Positions 35,946-49,000 of a DNA stretch of 64,000 nt are shown here, in pieces. The notes beneath the pieces are model-generated. The model saw only the letters and a list, made by a program, of their open reading frames with translations, was not told where the DNA came from and ran no database searches. Source of the stretch: Perilla frutescens (taxonomy: Eukaryota > Streptophyta > Magnoliopsida > Lamiales > Lamiaceae); contig BRKX01000009.1 in NCBI GenBank assembly GCA_026008535.1, positions 46,373,001 to 46,437,000 of the forward strand. The letters run 5' to 3'. Both the position numbers and the translations under genes were made by a program. Every line of letters begins with the position of its first letter. The first letter of the stretch is position 1.

Positions 35946-38900
35946 TGACATGATATTTATTAACAAATAAATGTATCGCAAGTACACGGTGTGTTTGAAA
36001 TATATAGGTAAGAAAGAGTATCGTATCCCACCGATACCATTATTTTCCAGTTCTCAAACACAAGTACTTAATTAATATCTAGACACGAGACAAGCAGGTA
36101 AAAGGAATAAAACTAAATAGCATAAAATAAGAACACATTAAATAAATTACTAGACTTAAACAGATAAACGAAAAGCTAGGCTTTCGGGAAATTTGATTTA
36201 TTATATCAATTAATAATAATCATTAGTTTTATCAACCTGACTTATGTCTTTAATCTATCAATGGTGGGGGATCATTAGTTTGTTATCAGGCTGCTTTTTA
36301 AGACATATACCATAACATAGATATAATGAGCACGCACTTCACCGCGGTCGGTTATTCACACATGTCATTACTCCTAATCTAGCACACGAAGATCTATTTA
36401 ATCATATGTGATACTTGTTCAATTGATCGATCCTTCCAAGCACACATAATCTGATTCTATCTTTCCATCACTAATTCTTCTCTGGCCAGTACTTCAAATT
36501 AATGACTAGCATGCATAAATGGTGATCAAGCATTCATACAAGATATAAAATAATATATAGAAATCAAACCCCAAGAGATAACAAGAAGAAAAGTAATCAA
36601 ATCATATATTAAAATTCATAATATCCAATCCCTAAAATCTAGCTATGAAATTAGCTAGACATACTTAAATAAACAAATAAACCTAGAGTATAAGTGTTCA
36701 TGATTGAAAAGATAAAAGAACAAAAAAGATGTGTAATCCAGTAGCCTCGTCTTCTCTGTAGCGGCGCTCTATCTCTAGTAACCTTGTCATCTCCTCTTGA
36801 GTAGATGATAACTCTTTGTTTTCTCTCCGGTGTATTCTAAGTGTAAAAATGAGGAATGAGGCGTCATCTCTCTTGTTGTGGCGTGTATAAAAACAGGAGC
36901 TTTTATATCTAGATTAAAAATCCTGAATTGGAGTGAAAAAAATCACATTCTTGTGGACCCGTGTGTGTGGGTCGACCTGATTAGTGATTATTTGTACTAT
37001 TTATTGTAGGAATTTGGTGTCTTTAGTATGTGTGTTTCCTTTATTTTCGTGTTATTTTTATGTTATTTCCTTCACTTTTGCTCTTATGGTGAGTTGTGTC
37101 AGGTTTGTGCAAAACTTGAGCTTTTGTGTCTAAAAGCAAGATTTTATGGCACAAAGGTGGTAAAGAGCTCAAGCTTCCAACTGAAGTTCCCAACTTGTTG
37201 ATATGTCCTGAACCTTCCACTTTGCTGAGCTGGTCGGGGGTCTCGCTGGCCTCTGGGGGTCCGGGGGACGGAGACGCTCTCAACCCAACAATAATGGACC
37301 AAATTGATGGCCGAGCCCAACTTGCACCCATAACTGATTAGTTTTGGGGTTAAACTGAAGATTCCAAGTAGGAGCTGAGAGCTTGAGCCACAACTGATTG
37401 GATCAGTTGAAGTCCTCCGACTGATGAACTGAACTGATGGAGTCAAGAGCTTGGAGCTGCAGCTGAATAACCGAGAGCTGAGCTAGAGACGCAAACTGAA
37501 GAAACCCAGCTGAAGCACCACAACTGATGAGCTCAACTGATGAAAGCGCCAAAATTGAAGAGAAAAGTCGGAAGTTGGAACTGAAGCAGCCCCACCGGCA
37601 CGGGACCCCCACGATTGCAAGGCAGTGCTCACGGTAAACACGCTCCGCTGGCGTGGAGCACCCCGTGAGCACAGGGCATTCCAGCCCCGCGAGCACGAAG
37701 CACCCCGCGAGCGTGGGGTGATCAGTTTTCAGCCTCTTCTTCGATCAGTTCCAGCTGCAGTTTTGGAGAGTTCTATTCTTTAATGCTCTCCAACCACTTG
37801 GCCAGCTGTGGGAATTAAATGCACACGGTTCTAGAGTTGTAGGAGGAGTTGGGAACCATCTACCAATAAATCCACCTTTTTGCTTTCTCTCTCCTCAACT
37901 AATAAATCAACCATTCCCTCCCCTTTCACGAAGGCCCCATTCCATATACACTTTTGGGGGAGATTTTCTGGAATCCTCTCCAACCAAAAACATCACGGTT
38001 CCAGAGAGAGAGAAAAGAGGAGGAGAAGGCAAGGGAGCTTAAGCTCAAGAAAGAAGGCATGAGAAAAGGAGCCCAACTCCAAACCGTCCGCGGAAGCTAG
38101 GCTTGCTCAAGGACTTCTATTTCTTGGTATTTCTTTCCTTAGCCTTAGCTCATTTGTGGGGATTGTCCCAAACTGACGAGACAAATAATATTGTAGAAGT
38201 TTGTATTTTATTTATCTTTCAATTTATAAAATGAAGAACTTGTATGATTCTTGTGTTGTTTCGAGCATTATGGGCTAATTTCATTCATTAGGGGGTAGAT
38301 AATTGATTTGGTTTCGATCCATGCTTGTAATAGTTGATTTCTTGTTGTTGGAATTATGCTTGTTTATGTTGAGTACTTGATCACTACTTGGCATTGCTAG
38401 GCTTTAGATGAGACCAAGAGGAGATTCTATAGCTCGACTTAGGTTCATGGATCGTTAAGTGAACCGGGTTACGTAAGCCTAATTGTTAATCTTGTTCGTA
38501 TAATATAGTCGATGGGGGTTTAATGGATTGACGGTGACAGTAAATGAAGTTAAGCCACTTGAAGGGGTCTATTGTACGTGTAGGATTAACATAATCGACT
38601 TGAAACAAGCTAGGAGAGAAACCAATGAGAGAATCTACACCCTAATGCTCTTCTCATAATCTTTTCCCTCGTCTTTTTTATTGTTGGTGTTGCTAGTTAA
38701 TTTTACTTGCTTTAATTTGGTAGTTTAGTAAAAGCCATCCAACCCTTGATTAGAATGTTTAGGTTTGTATGTAAATTCATTTTTTTTATTAACAATTGTA
38801 GCGTAGAAAGGTAATAGCCCTGTTAAGCTTTCCTCAAGAGACACGACTCGGGTTAGCTCACCGCCCTACAATCGGCCCTGTCCTCTTGTGGGTCCGGTTA

Positions 38901-39299
38901 GTAGTAGTTGTACGTGTGTAGGTTAAATCGGAACACGACCCAAAGCCCTGTTTTTTCACAGGGTCAACCCAAGTGAATAGGGTCGAGTCGACCCACTCCT
39001 CTGTAAATTGCACCAGACCGGGTCGATCGACACTTTCCGGGTCGACCCAACCCTATTTCGAGCTGGGCTTTGAATTTCTTCAAGTGTTTTGATTATTTAA
39101 TCCAGTCCATTAGTCTTTAATTAAGTATTTAATTAATCCCAAAAGCCTAATTAAACACCTCTTCAACTCCTCTTGTCCATATTCACTCGTTTTGCTTCAA
39201 ATATGCAACGAAATCATAATAATTACTGCAAAAACTAGCAAACACATCAAAAACTCCAAATGATAACAATATAAGCTCAAAAGTTATATAAAATACGCA
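35946..39299 (-). repeat. 5' LTR of the Gypsy element, interrupted
   Basis: Same sequence as the 3' LTR but split at 36973-36977 by a 1958-bp solo LTR plus target duplication. Right piece 38936-39299, left piece 35946-36977. Confidence 0.85.
36978..38935 (+). mobile_element. Solo LTR nested in the 5' LTR of the Gypsy element
   Basis: It starts TGATTAGTGATTATTTG at 36978 and ends GGTTAAATCGGAACA at 38935. It is flanked by perfect 5-bp duplications CGACC at 36973-36977 and 38936-38940. The 1958-bp length, TG..CA ends and target duplications define a solo LTR. It has a TATA-like CCAATAAATCC near 37863 with a purine/CT-rich leader after it, and an ACACGACTCGGGTTAG..CCGCCCTA 3' region typical of Athila-type LTRs. 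The small ORFs inside are not coding. Confidence 0.87.
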
Positions 39300-42200
39300 T
39301 GTGTTAGTGACCTCCTTAGGTCGCGTTTTGGGCCTTCTCTAGACGTGACCCGGAAGCGCGATCTCCTGCGGATCGCGCCCAGAACAACAAAAAGTGCGAC
39401 CCATTTTTTGCATTCCATAGCTTTCTAAACCTTGATTTTTTTTCATCCAGAACGCGACCTCAAAGTAAAAACTTCTCCTGGTTGCACCCCGTGCACTGAT
39501 TTTCCGATTTTTAGTCATTTTTCTCCCATTTTTTATTTTCTTTTAATCATTTTATAGTCATTTTTCTCCCATTTTTTATTTTCTTTTAATCATTTTATTC
39601 CTCCACTATATACACTCATTCCATTTCAAAATTAGGGCATTGAGTTCCACCCTTAGCCTCGTTTAGAAAGTTTAGAGAGTGGGAAGTTATAGAAAATATG
39701 GGTTATTGAAGATTGGGCAAGAAGAGCAAGTTGAAGCAAGATTTGAAGACCAAAACATCTATCCGGGTTCCTTTGTTCTTTAATTTTTTTGAAATCATAT
39801 TCATTCTTGTAATGATTTTAATATTTCATTTTGCAATGATCAGCTAATCCATTGATATTCTTTAATGTTGAATTTATTTGGATTATGAAATATAAATGAT
39901 GTTTCTGTTGGATGTTTGATGATTCCTGCTTATACTTTGGATTCTTGCTAAGTATGGATGTTGTGTATTTGTTGATTGGTGAGAGAATTAATTAATAATT
40001 AAATGGCATGTTTATGTATGTTGATTCATAATTTGAGAGATGAGCTTCAACATGGGATCATAAGAATCTAAATGGCATTTATCTCCTAAATCGAGAGATT
40101 ATGGATAATTGTTAAGGTTTGAGATTATTTGTGCTTTATGTAAGTACACTCTAGGATTTGATTGAAGATAATGAACCTAGTTGTGTACCCCACTTTCTAA
40201 ATAATTTGAGAGAAGGTTTATAATACTTGAATGATTGCCTTTGTAAGCTTGAATCATGAGTCGAACATCTTAGATAACCGGATTTTGTACTAAGTAATCC
40301 AAATGAACCAACCCCTAGAGTATTCATTCTTTTGATTACCTAGCTCATTAGTAAAATTGTTAGTTTATTTTCTTTGCTCGCTTATTTAGTTTTTAATTAA
40401 AAAAATATCCATTTCGTTGTCTAGATAACAAATAGGAGCCGAGGTTATGGTACGTGCTAATTTAATTTATTTTTTCCCTGTGGATTCGACCTCGTTCATT
40501 ATGTACTACAATTTGCTTGTCCACTTGTGAGCATGATTCAAATTAAAATAAAATTTACACATCATATTCTAGAAATTTACACATTATATTCTAGGATGGT
40601 AAAATTATCAATTAATCCATTATTTTAACCATATCCATTTATTTACTTAAGTTTGGACTTAAATTATGCTAGAGCAACCACTAAACTATCATAGACCTAC
40701 TTTCGAAGTGCATATGGTGTAGATCATAAATTAAATAATAATGTGTACATTAATTATCTAACATTCAACTCTTAAATGCTCATTAGGTTTATTGCTTTAT
40801 CAAATAATCGTAACTCTATCGAGTGATATTGACTACCAAGTTAATTGTTCCAAATCTCGTGTTAAAATTTCTCTTTCGATTTATGGATCAATACATGAAA
40901 TTACACTATTTAATGGCCAATCAAATAGAGTAGAATTAAACACAAGAACAATTAAAACATAATAAAGTCATAGACACATAAACATAATTAATTAAATTAA
41001 TTTCATAATTAAATCATAATCAACCCTAGCACACTAGAGTTTAGTTGTTTATCATAAAATAAACAAATAAAATGATCCACAAAGTATCCATCGTTTGACA
41101 AGAAATAAAGAAAATAAATCTGGAAGATTATATCTCCCTCTAATCTTGAAAACACGTGAATCCCTCGGTCTTGTTCTTCACATTCCACTTCTCTGTTGTA
41201 TTCTCTCTGTTGGCTAATTTAAGATATGATAAAAGTGTGCAATTTTTAACAAAAACAACCCTTAAATACTTAGGAAAATCGAGCCCAAAACCAACTCAAA
41301 TTCGGACTGGCCCATAAAATTCACGACCTCGCTCATGACCCACTCGCGACTCAGGGTAGCGAGTCCATGTATCGCTGACGTGGCACCAAAATTCACGGGC
41401 AGCTTGAAATTCATGACCGTGCTCGCGTCTTTTCTGAAGGCGAACCCTCTCCTAGTTGCGAAGAGGCTGTTCTGTGGCTCATTCACGAGCCCATTCGCAG
41501 GTGAACTCACAAGTCCTTTTTTGCGCCGTTTCTGTCCCTTTCTCAACTTGATTTCTTCATCATACAACCTCAGGACATCATCATCGATCTCTTCTCTCGA
41601 AAATACAACAAAAAGGGGAACAAACCTACAAAAACCACAAAACATACCAAACTTCAAAATCGAGTGAAATCCGACTAAACTGAGATTAAAACAGAGTAAA
41701 CCATATAAAACACACAGTAAAATAATACGAAAACTAGTGTAAAATCTCAATTTATCAATGCTAATGTATGCTAACGAAGCACGTGTCATATGCTAACATA
41801 ATGTATTCACCGTGCTAACGAAAAATTATAATAATGCTGGCATAGTATATATTTATTAGAGTTTATTCAATCTCAATTATGGTATATTCAATCTCAATTG
41901 TGGTTTATTCCATCTAATTAAGATTAATAATTACTTTTTTGAATTTATTTTCCTTTCTTAGTTCATAATTGATTATTAGGGTTTATTGCATCCAATTATG
42001 GTTTATAATGTATATTGACAAAGTATTGTCATATGCTAACATAGTGTATTCTCAGTGCTGACCAAGCAAAATCTTAATGCTAATGTAGTACATATATTAT
42101 TGTTATGATTTATTGCGACCCATTTAGGGTTCATCACATCCAATCAAGATTTATTTCATCCAATTAGGATTTCTTCCATTCAATTAGGGTTTATTAAATC

Positions 42201-43047
42201 ATATTAGGTTTATAATTATTTTTTAGAATATATTTTGTGCTTACAGTATGAAAAAACTTTAATTAGCATCACGATAATGATTCGCTAGCATGATAATAAT
42301 ACTTATTAGCATGACGATTATATTATCAAACACTCCATGATTTTTATAAGAATTGTCGATTTTTTTTCCAAACATTACAGAATTATCACCGCCCTTTTAA
42401 TCAAATTGAGGCTTTTGATTTTTGAGGATTATATGGTGTGAGTTATGGTCCTAGTTCCTACACTAGGATTGATTTTCACCTAACCCCTCCCCTATATGTG
42501 TGTGTGGAGATTTGAATATTAGATTTAATATTATATTTAGATTAGCTTTGAGATTTTATTATATCTTTAAATTATTATGTTTCTTATTCACTATGTTCAT
42601 TTTACATTATAAATTAAATTTGTTATAAATTTGTGGTTTGTGCTTTGATGCAATCTTCAATATTTTAACAAGAATCAATGAATTATATTCGCAGAATTTA
42701 TGGATTATATGTGTTCCTATCTGCATCATATATATAATTCAAGTGCGTGGCCTCGAATAAAATAAAAATAAATAATGTAGAGAAGTAATAATCATTTACA
42801 TATAATATAACATTTGCATATCAGCAGTGTCTCTAGTAAAAGTTTCAATGAAGATAATCAAATAAGAACTACAAATGCATGTTGATGTAAGAATCTGCAT
42901 GAATAGGCTGCAAATTTTCAGATTCTCAAGAAACAAATTTCTTTTTTGCATCAAGACTAGTAGGCATTATGATCATATACATAGTTTCTAGGAAACTATA
43001 GCTGCAAAGAGTGCTTTTTTTTTTTTTTTTGCTTAAGTAGAGGTGCT
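39300..43047. other. Repeat-derived AT-rich region, no gene
   Basis: 39300-40560 looks like the remaining part of an older retrotransposon LTR (GC-rich TCGCGTTTTGG part, then TCCCTGTGGATTCGACCTCG near the end). A 22-bp unit AAATTTACACATCATATTCT.. is repeated at 40551-40594. 41755-42320 has recurring TGCTAAC/TTAGCA words and TTTATTGCATCCAATTATGG units, reminiscent of the 18-24 kb domain. The longest ORF (41262-41789, -) lacks a recognisable domain and lies in repeat-like DNA. 42840-43047 is the 3' UTR side of the ABCG gene. Confidence 0.5.
41755..42320. repeat. Small relic of TTAGCA-type DNA
   Basis: TGCTAAC, TTAGCA and CTAGCATG words recur here in both orientations, mixed with repeats of GTTTATTG/CATCCAATTA. 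It is much shorter than the 18-24 kb domain, and the relation is suggested only by shared words. Confidence 0.35.
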
Positions 43048-46000
43048 TTATCTCTTCTGGAAATTGAGTGTTTTGAGACAGTAAGCATACATGAAAGCAA
43101 AGAAGACAGTAAAACCAACCAAAACTAGAGCAACTTCTCCCATGAAGTCCAGCCTGTATCCAAAATGCTCTGCAATGTAGCTTCTAACACTTGGTTTCAA
43201 TGACATTGCCTCCACTGTGATCTTGTCTTCAATGTCTCCGTACTGAGATACAATCAGCCCGTAAACTGTCCATGCCATTGGACATATCCAGTAATACCAA
43301 ATCCACCATTTTGGAATTTTCTGCAATTTTCAATGATGCAAAATTTAGAAATTTGGTTTAGTCCAACAATGTTGTTAGCATTCACCTAGTTTTGGTAGTA
43401 TGAACTTACTGGTCCGGGAATGTAGAATCCCGAAAAAAGATTGAAAAGATAGTAGAAGGCATTGGAAAAAACTGCAGCCATTTGTAGATTAGGTGTTGCA
43501 GAGACAGTCATCATTCCATAGTATGTGAAGTAGAGGAACGAGAAGAAGTTGACGAAGAAGAACCACAAGAACTTGGTAGCTTTCCACTCGAAGCTCACCA
43601 TTGCATACACTATTAGTGTGTAATATGATGTTTGCACAAACACATAAGGTATCTCTGTGATCACCTGCATTTTGATCATATCTTATATGTATGGGCATAT
43701 TTCTGTGTATGCTTAATGTTTGTTTTTTTTTTAATTAGTTTGAGATGAACCAAACCTGTGCCATTGCATAAGGCAATACAGAATACATCCCTGCAGCTCT
43801 CTCTCTGTAGAATACTGTTCTCTCAATGGCCACTGCTGGTTGGATCGTTGCACAGTTGTTTATTCCAAGAAACAGCACAGAAGCATACATGGCTCCAATA
43901 ACTGTCATGAGATCATTGCTGTTTTCCCTGAAAAAAAATGAGACGAGGAAAGGACCAAGTATGTGATGCTTATTGAGTTATGTTATACTGAGTTTTCTGA
44001 AAGTTGTTGAGAGTTTTGGATACAAAACCTTTTTGTTCCTACTCTCCAGAATATGGAGCCGATTATTAGCGCAGCAGCAAGAGTGAAGAAAAATCGAGAC
44101 AGATTGTAGTCTGGATTTCTCCAGTAAGTCCATTTTTGCTTCCATAGGATAAGGCTGAATTGGCTCCAAGTTGATTGAGAGTATTGTGTAGGAAACTGTA
44201 AATCTTTTGCACTAGGAGGGGGAATGCTTAACTCTTTAACTAAAGCCTTATTTTCCCTGGGAATAGGTAAAGTAAATATTGAATCAGATCATGCCTACAA
44301 TTTGTGATTATGATGTGGAATATTTTGTGCACTCACTGATATAAAGTTGTTGATTTGTAGTGCTCTCCAAAATCAACACCAAGTCTTGTTTCTGTTGCAT
44401 CTGAACTCACTTCAAGCATCCATGCTGCTGGATTACGCTGCTCCTTGATTTTTGGAACTCCAGGTACTGCCTGCATTAGGTAGAGTTCTTGCTATACATA
44501 ATTTTTTTCTGAAAAAAAAACTGTCTGAGAGTGTGATGTACCTCAAAGTAATCAATAACACTTTGGGATTGTTGTCCAAGTGGCCCTGCATAGATAACTT
44601 GTCCGCCTCTTTTCATGAGAAGCAACTGATGCATTGTGCAAGCATTAGAATTTAGAACAATGAAGCTTTCAAGATTATAGGCATTGATTTTATTTGAAGT
44701 TAATTACCTCATCAAATGATTCAAATATATCGATCCCTGGTTGATGTATTGTGCAGACAACTGTTCTGCCCGTGTCCACGGTGTTTCTCACAGTTCTCAT
44801 AACAATAGCTGCTGCTCTTGCATCTAGACCAGAAGTTGGCTCATCCATGAATATGATGGAGGGATTGGCCACGAGTTCAACTGCTATGGTCAGTCTCTTT
44901 CTTTGTTCTGTCGACAATCCAGTAACACCGGGGATCCCTACTATAGCATCCTTGAGATGATCTAACTCGACTAGATGCATTATTTCATCCACAAATATCT
45001 GTCATTACAAGAATAAATAATGTGATTCTATGTTTAGACTAAATTCCTGTTTTCTAGGAAATGCAATGTAGAGGGAGATGTAATTCTTGCCATTTTTTCA
45101 TCCTTGCTAACTTCTTGAGGTAGACGAAGGAAAGCTGAGTACATCAAGGATTCATGGATAGTTACTTGAGGCGAGTGGATATCATTCTGTTCGCAATATC
45201 CTGAAATTCTAGCAAAAGTTTCTTGCTTTTTTGGAAATCCAGATATTCTAATGTCACCTTCAATATAACCGCGTGTCTTTCTTCCAGCCAGAACATCCAT
45301 CAACGTGGTTTTTCCTGCTCCGCTCACTCCCATTAACGCTGTCAAAACTCCAGGCCTAAATGAACCGGTTAGTTCATGAAGTAGTCGGAGTTTCCCCTCA
45401 GCTGCTCCTTTTTCTTGCATAACCTGCGGCCAAAAGGAAAGTTAATGCGTCAATGCAACTGATTTAAGGATAGTTAACTGAAGTGTAAGTGAATGGCAGA
45501 TACGCGGCTTCTTACAGGAGGCATATCCACATAGTAATCCACATTTTCAAATGACATGGCTAAAGGTGTGAAAGGCAGAACCATTCCCCTCTTATCTGCA
45601 ACTCCAACACTTGAGTTCTCATTTTTATCTGTTATATCTGACATATAAGCATCTTAGTTAGCAATGTGACATCTCTGACTACAATCTTCAATTCTAAGTT
45701 GATGTAAGAAAGGCTGCTACCCATGTTTTGTTGGATCAACGAGTCCTTCGATTCTCTATGTCTATGTCTAGGTGCTTTCTCAGTTTTCTCTTGGTATGTT
45801 CCAACTTCTGCTGCCTGCTCTTGAGATATTATACCTTGTGGCTTTTCAAAAGCTATCACGAAAATTGGAAGGTAAGATGCAAAATAGTAAGAAATCTGTT
45901 AAGTGATCAATAGAAGCAGTGGGACTTACAGTTTAAGTACATGAGAGCAATCACAAAGAATGTGTTAAAGACAACTGTGAACCCCAGGAGAACAGCTATG

Positions 46001-49000
46001 CCTATCCAGTACCATTTCTCTTCTGGGAAAATGTCGAATTGCTTTAACACTGCCACTCCTAATCTTGTCGCATTGTCTTTCCCCTGCCATAGAACCAAAT
46101 GGGGAGTTAAGATTTTGATGTGTTACAGCATATATACATATCATGCAAACTTATTTTATCACTCACCAATTTGTCCACCCATCTTGAGGCAAACATTTCG
46201 TTCACTGCAACGGAGCTGTAACCATAACTCAGAGGTGAAATCCAGTAACCCCATCTCCACCAGATGGGAATTTGATCTACATGAAGCAATAATTGTGTAA
46301 GCAACATCTTGAAAATAGATGGTTTTTACTTGGTTCAATTTAGCATGCAACTATTTTCCATCAAACTGTTTTAGTCTTTTGTTTTGTGATGTTTATGTAG
46401 TATATAGCGAAATTGTTGAACTAACCAACAGGAATGATGAAGCCTCCCAAAAGGAACACAAGCAGAAGAGTAAGAGAGCCACCAGTTTTCGAGATAACCA
46501 TAGTCCTGCATATCCCTGCAATGAGCCTAAACATCCCTGCAGCCATTTGTTGGATAAAAAATACCCATAGGAGTTGCTTGAAGAACCTGAGAAAGGATAA
46601 TTTGCTTCGTTAACTCGAACTTTTTCTAGGAAGCACAGTATACACACACACACACACACATATTAGACCGTGATGTTAGGCAGATATAGAAACTAGTGTA
46701 TGTGCGCGCGCGCGCGCACGCATCTTCATGAGCATATGTAAGACCATTATGTTGTTTGCTGTGTATATAGCTGGAAAGACTCGCTCTAAACTTGATATTA
46801 ATGCCCTTTTTTAGGCACATTATACTATATAAGACCCAATCATGAGAGTGTAATATAAATATTTTTTCATCTTATATGAAATATTTAACCTGGAAGCTTC
46901 AGGGGCAAATCCAATTGTGTAGTATGTTGTGACAGTCCACACGACAGATTCAAACAAGGATATCGGTATCCTTAGCAGAAGATGAGGTATGGCAAAAGCC
47001 CAAGTTGGATGAAACAGTAGGTCTCTAAGCTTGTAAAAGACAGGAAGTCTCTGTATAGTGAGTGAGATCTCTACGTATCCGTTGAATGTGTTTATGATCA
47101 TGCCAAAGACTAGAGCGCCAATGTAGACAGCGCCATCTTCTTCACTCTGAGCATGTAATCTAGTCCTCAAGAATACAGTTGATGCAATCATTGCCACAAT
47201 AATAATTTGGACAGTCTTGAAAACATAGAAGAAAGAGTTCCTCTTTATCAGAAGCCATTCCTTGTAGAAGTTGGCCTTGAGAAGCATTCCTCGAGGAACC
47301 AAGTTCTTGTCATAAACTAGTGCTGTTTTGGGACACTGGCTCTTGTCATAAGGGACAGACAGTTCTTGTTGAAGCTGAAGGCCGACGTGGAAATGCTTGA
47401 ATCTTTCTGCAAATTCACTCACTGAAACGTATCTGTATGGTTTCATTCTATCAGCCCAGTACTGCTCCTGATCTTTCTTTGATGTAACCTGTTACAACAA
47501 ATGTATATCATGCTAGCTAAACCTGAATTTCCTTCTACTTCTAAATTCTTTAACAGAAGCAATGCTGATCAAACTGTTGGTAATGTAAGTTGCAGCTTAA
47601 CTTGTATGGTTGAGATGAAGACTAACGAAATATTAAAAACTATGTGATTACCTCTTGCAGGAAATCAGCAATTCCCTTCCTTTCAGGACACTTGAATCCA
47701 TTTGTTCCGAAAAACTCAAGAACGTGCTCTCTAGGGCCATGATAGACGGTCTGGCCTTCGGATAAGAGGATAATATCATCAAAGAGGTTAAATGTCTCTG
47801 GAGCTGGCTGCAGGAGTGACATCAATATGGTGGCCTTTGTGAGGTGTGCTATTTGTTGCATGCACTTAACCACCTGAAATGTCGTTGAGCTGTCTAGGCC
47901 CGTTGATATTTCATCCATGAACAGTACTTTGGATGGTCCAACAATCATCTCACCTATAACAAACAAGGTAAGAATTAGAGTATGGATAGGGATAGTCCTC
48001 CTTTTGCTACTGGCATATTATGAAATTCACTTCTAGAAGTCATGATGTTTCCATGTCTGAATTAGATCTTTAAATTCTAGAAATATCTTTTAGAGATTGC
48101 TTAAAAGGTTCATTGCTAGTGAAACTATTATTTCTTCAGCTTAGTTTCTTCATATGGAGGCAGGGCTAGTTGAGGTTAAAGAAAGTGGTGATTTTTATTC
48201 ATTTCTTCGATAGAATGTGTGTTAGACTACCTGTCGTGACACGCTTCTTTTGGCCTCCTGAAATCCCACGTAACATTTGATCCCCCACGATGGTATCCCG
48301 ACACTCATCAAGTCCCAGTATCTGCATCATGTGATCATATCTAATAAGATGAATAATATTAAGTTCTATAATCTACTTATTTTGTCAGATAAATATTTGC
48401 ATTGCAATCATAATCTATGATCTCCACCCTACCTTGAGAACATAGTCTGTGATAAGACTGCTTCCGACTCCCTCCAGTGCAGTTGCCTTATGAAAGATCA
48501 CACCAACAAAGAAATACATTAGAACTACGCCCTGCCTATCAAGAAAATGACTATTTTGTCACAGAAATTCTCCCATGCTACCTTCATATAAAGATCAGCA
48601 TCTGCATTTGGATAAACACCAGCTTCTTTTTCCCTTCTTGTGATCTCTTTCAATAGATCTAGAAGTAGTTAGAATGAGTTAGAAACCAATGCAAAAAACC
48701 AGTGAGGAATTTAAGTTAGATTATTCTTGGACTTACCATATCTTGATCCTACCCCCTGGCACCTTGCTGAAAAGTCTAGTGTTTCTCCCACAGTCATCTC
48801 TGCTACATGAAGGTCGTTCTGGCTGATGTATGCAGATGTCTTCTGTGCGACAAATTCATTGAGCTTATGCCCATTGTAGGTGATTTCTCCACTAGCCTGC
48901 TCAAAAGTTTGAAAATTTAATTTAAAAGGGATTGCCTCTTTACTTTCTCTATTAATCAATTTAAAGAAAAATCGGAATTTTGTCTTGTTCAACACACCTT

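Larger units (their letters stand above)
32347..39299 (-). mobile_element. Athila-like Ty3/Gypsy element with gag and protease only
   Basis: Two LTRs share TATTTATTAAC, AGTTCTCAAACACA, ATCTAGACACGAGACAAGCA and a long common 3' part. On the minus strand the 5' LTR is 39299-35946 (about 1391 bp without its nested insertion) and the 3' LTR is 33755-32347 (1409 bp). The primer-binding region after the 5' LTR reads TTTTTGGCGCAGTTGC, close to the usual GGCGCCGTTGCC form. The internal region is only about 2.2 kb. It contains gag and a protease-like end and then meets the 3' LTR directly, so reverse transcriptase, RNase H and integrase are absent. The element is non-autonomous, either by deletion or as a family trait. 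Confidence 0.85.

Noticed and set aside
37041..37696. Several ORFs on both strands in GC-richer DNA
   Set aside because: They lie entirely within the solo LTR 36978-38935, which is bounded by CGACC duplications; no protein domain seen.
41262..41789. 175-aa ORF on the minus strand
   Set aside because: No recognisable domain, uneven composition, sits in LTR-like repeat DNA with repeated CTCGCGA words; no splice partners. Probably chance.
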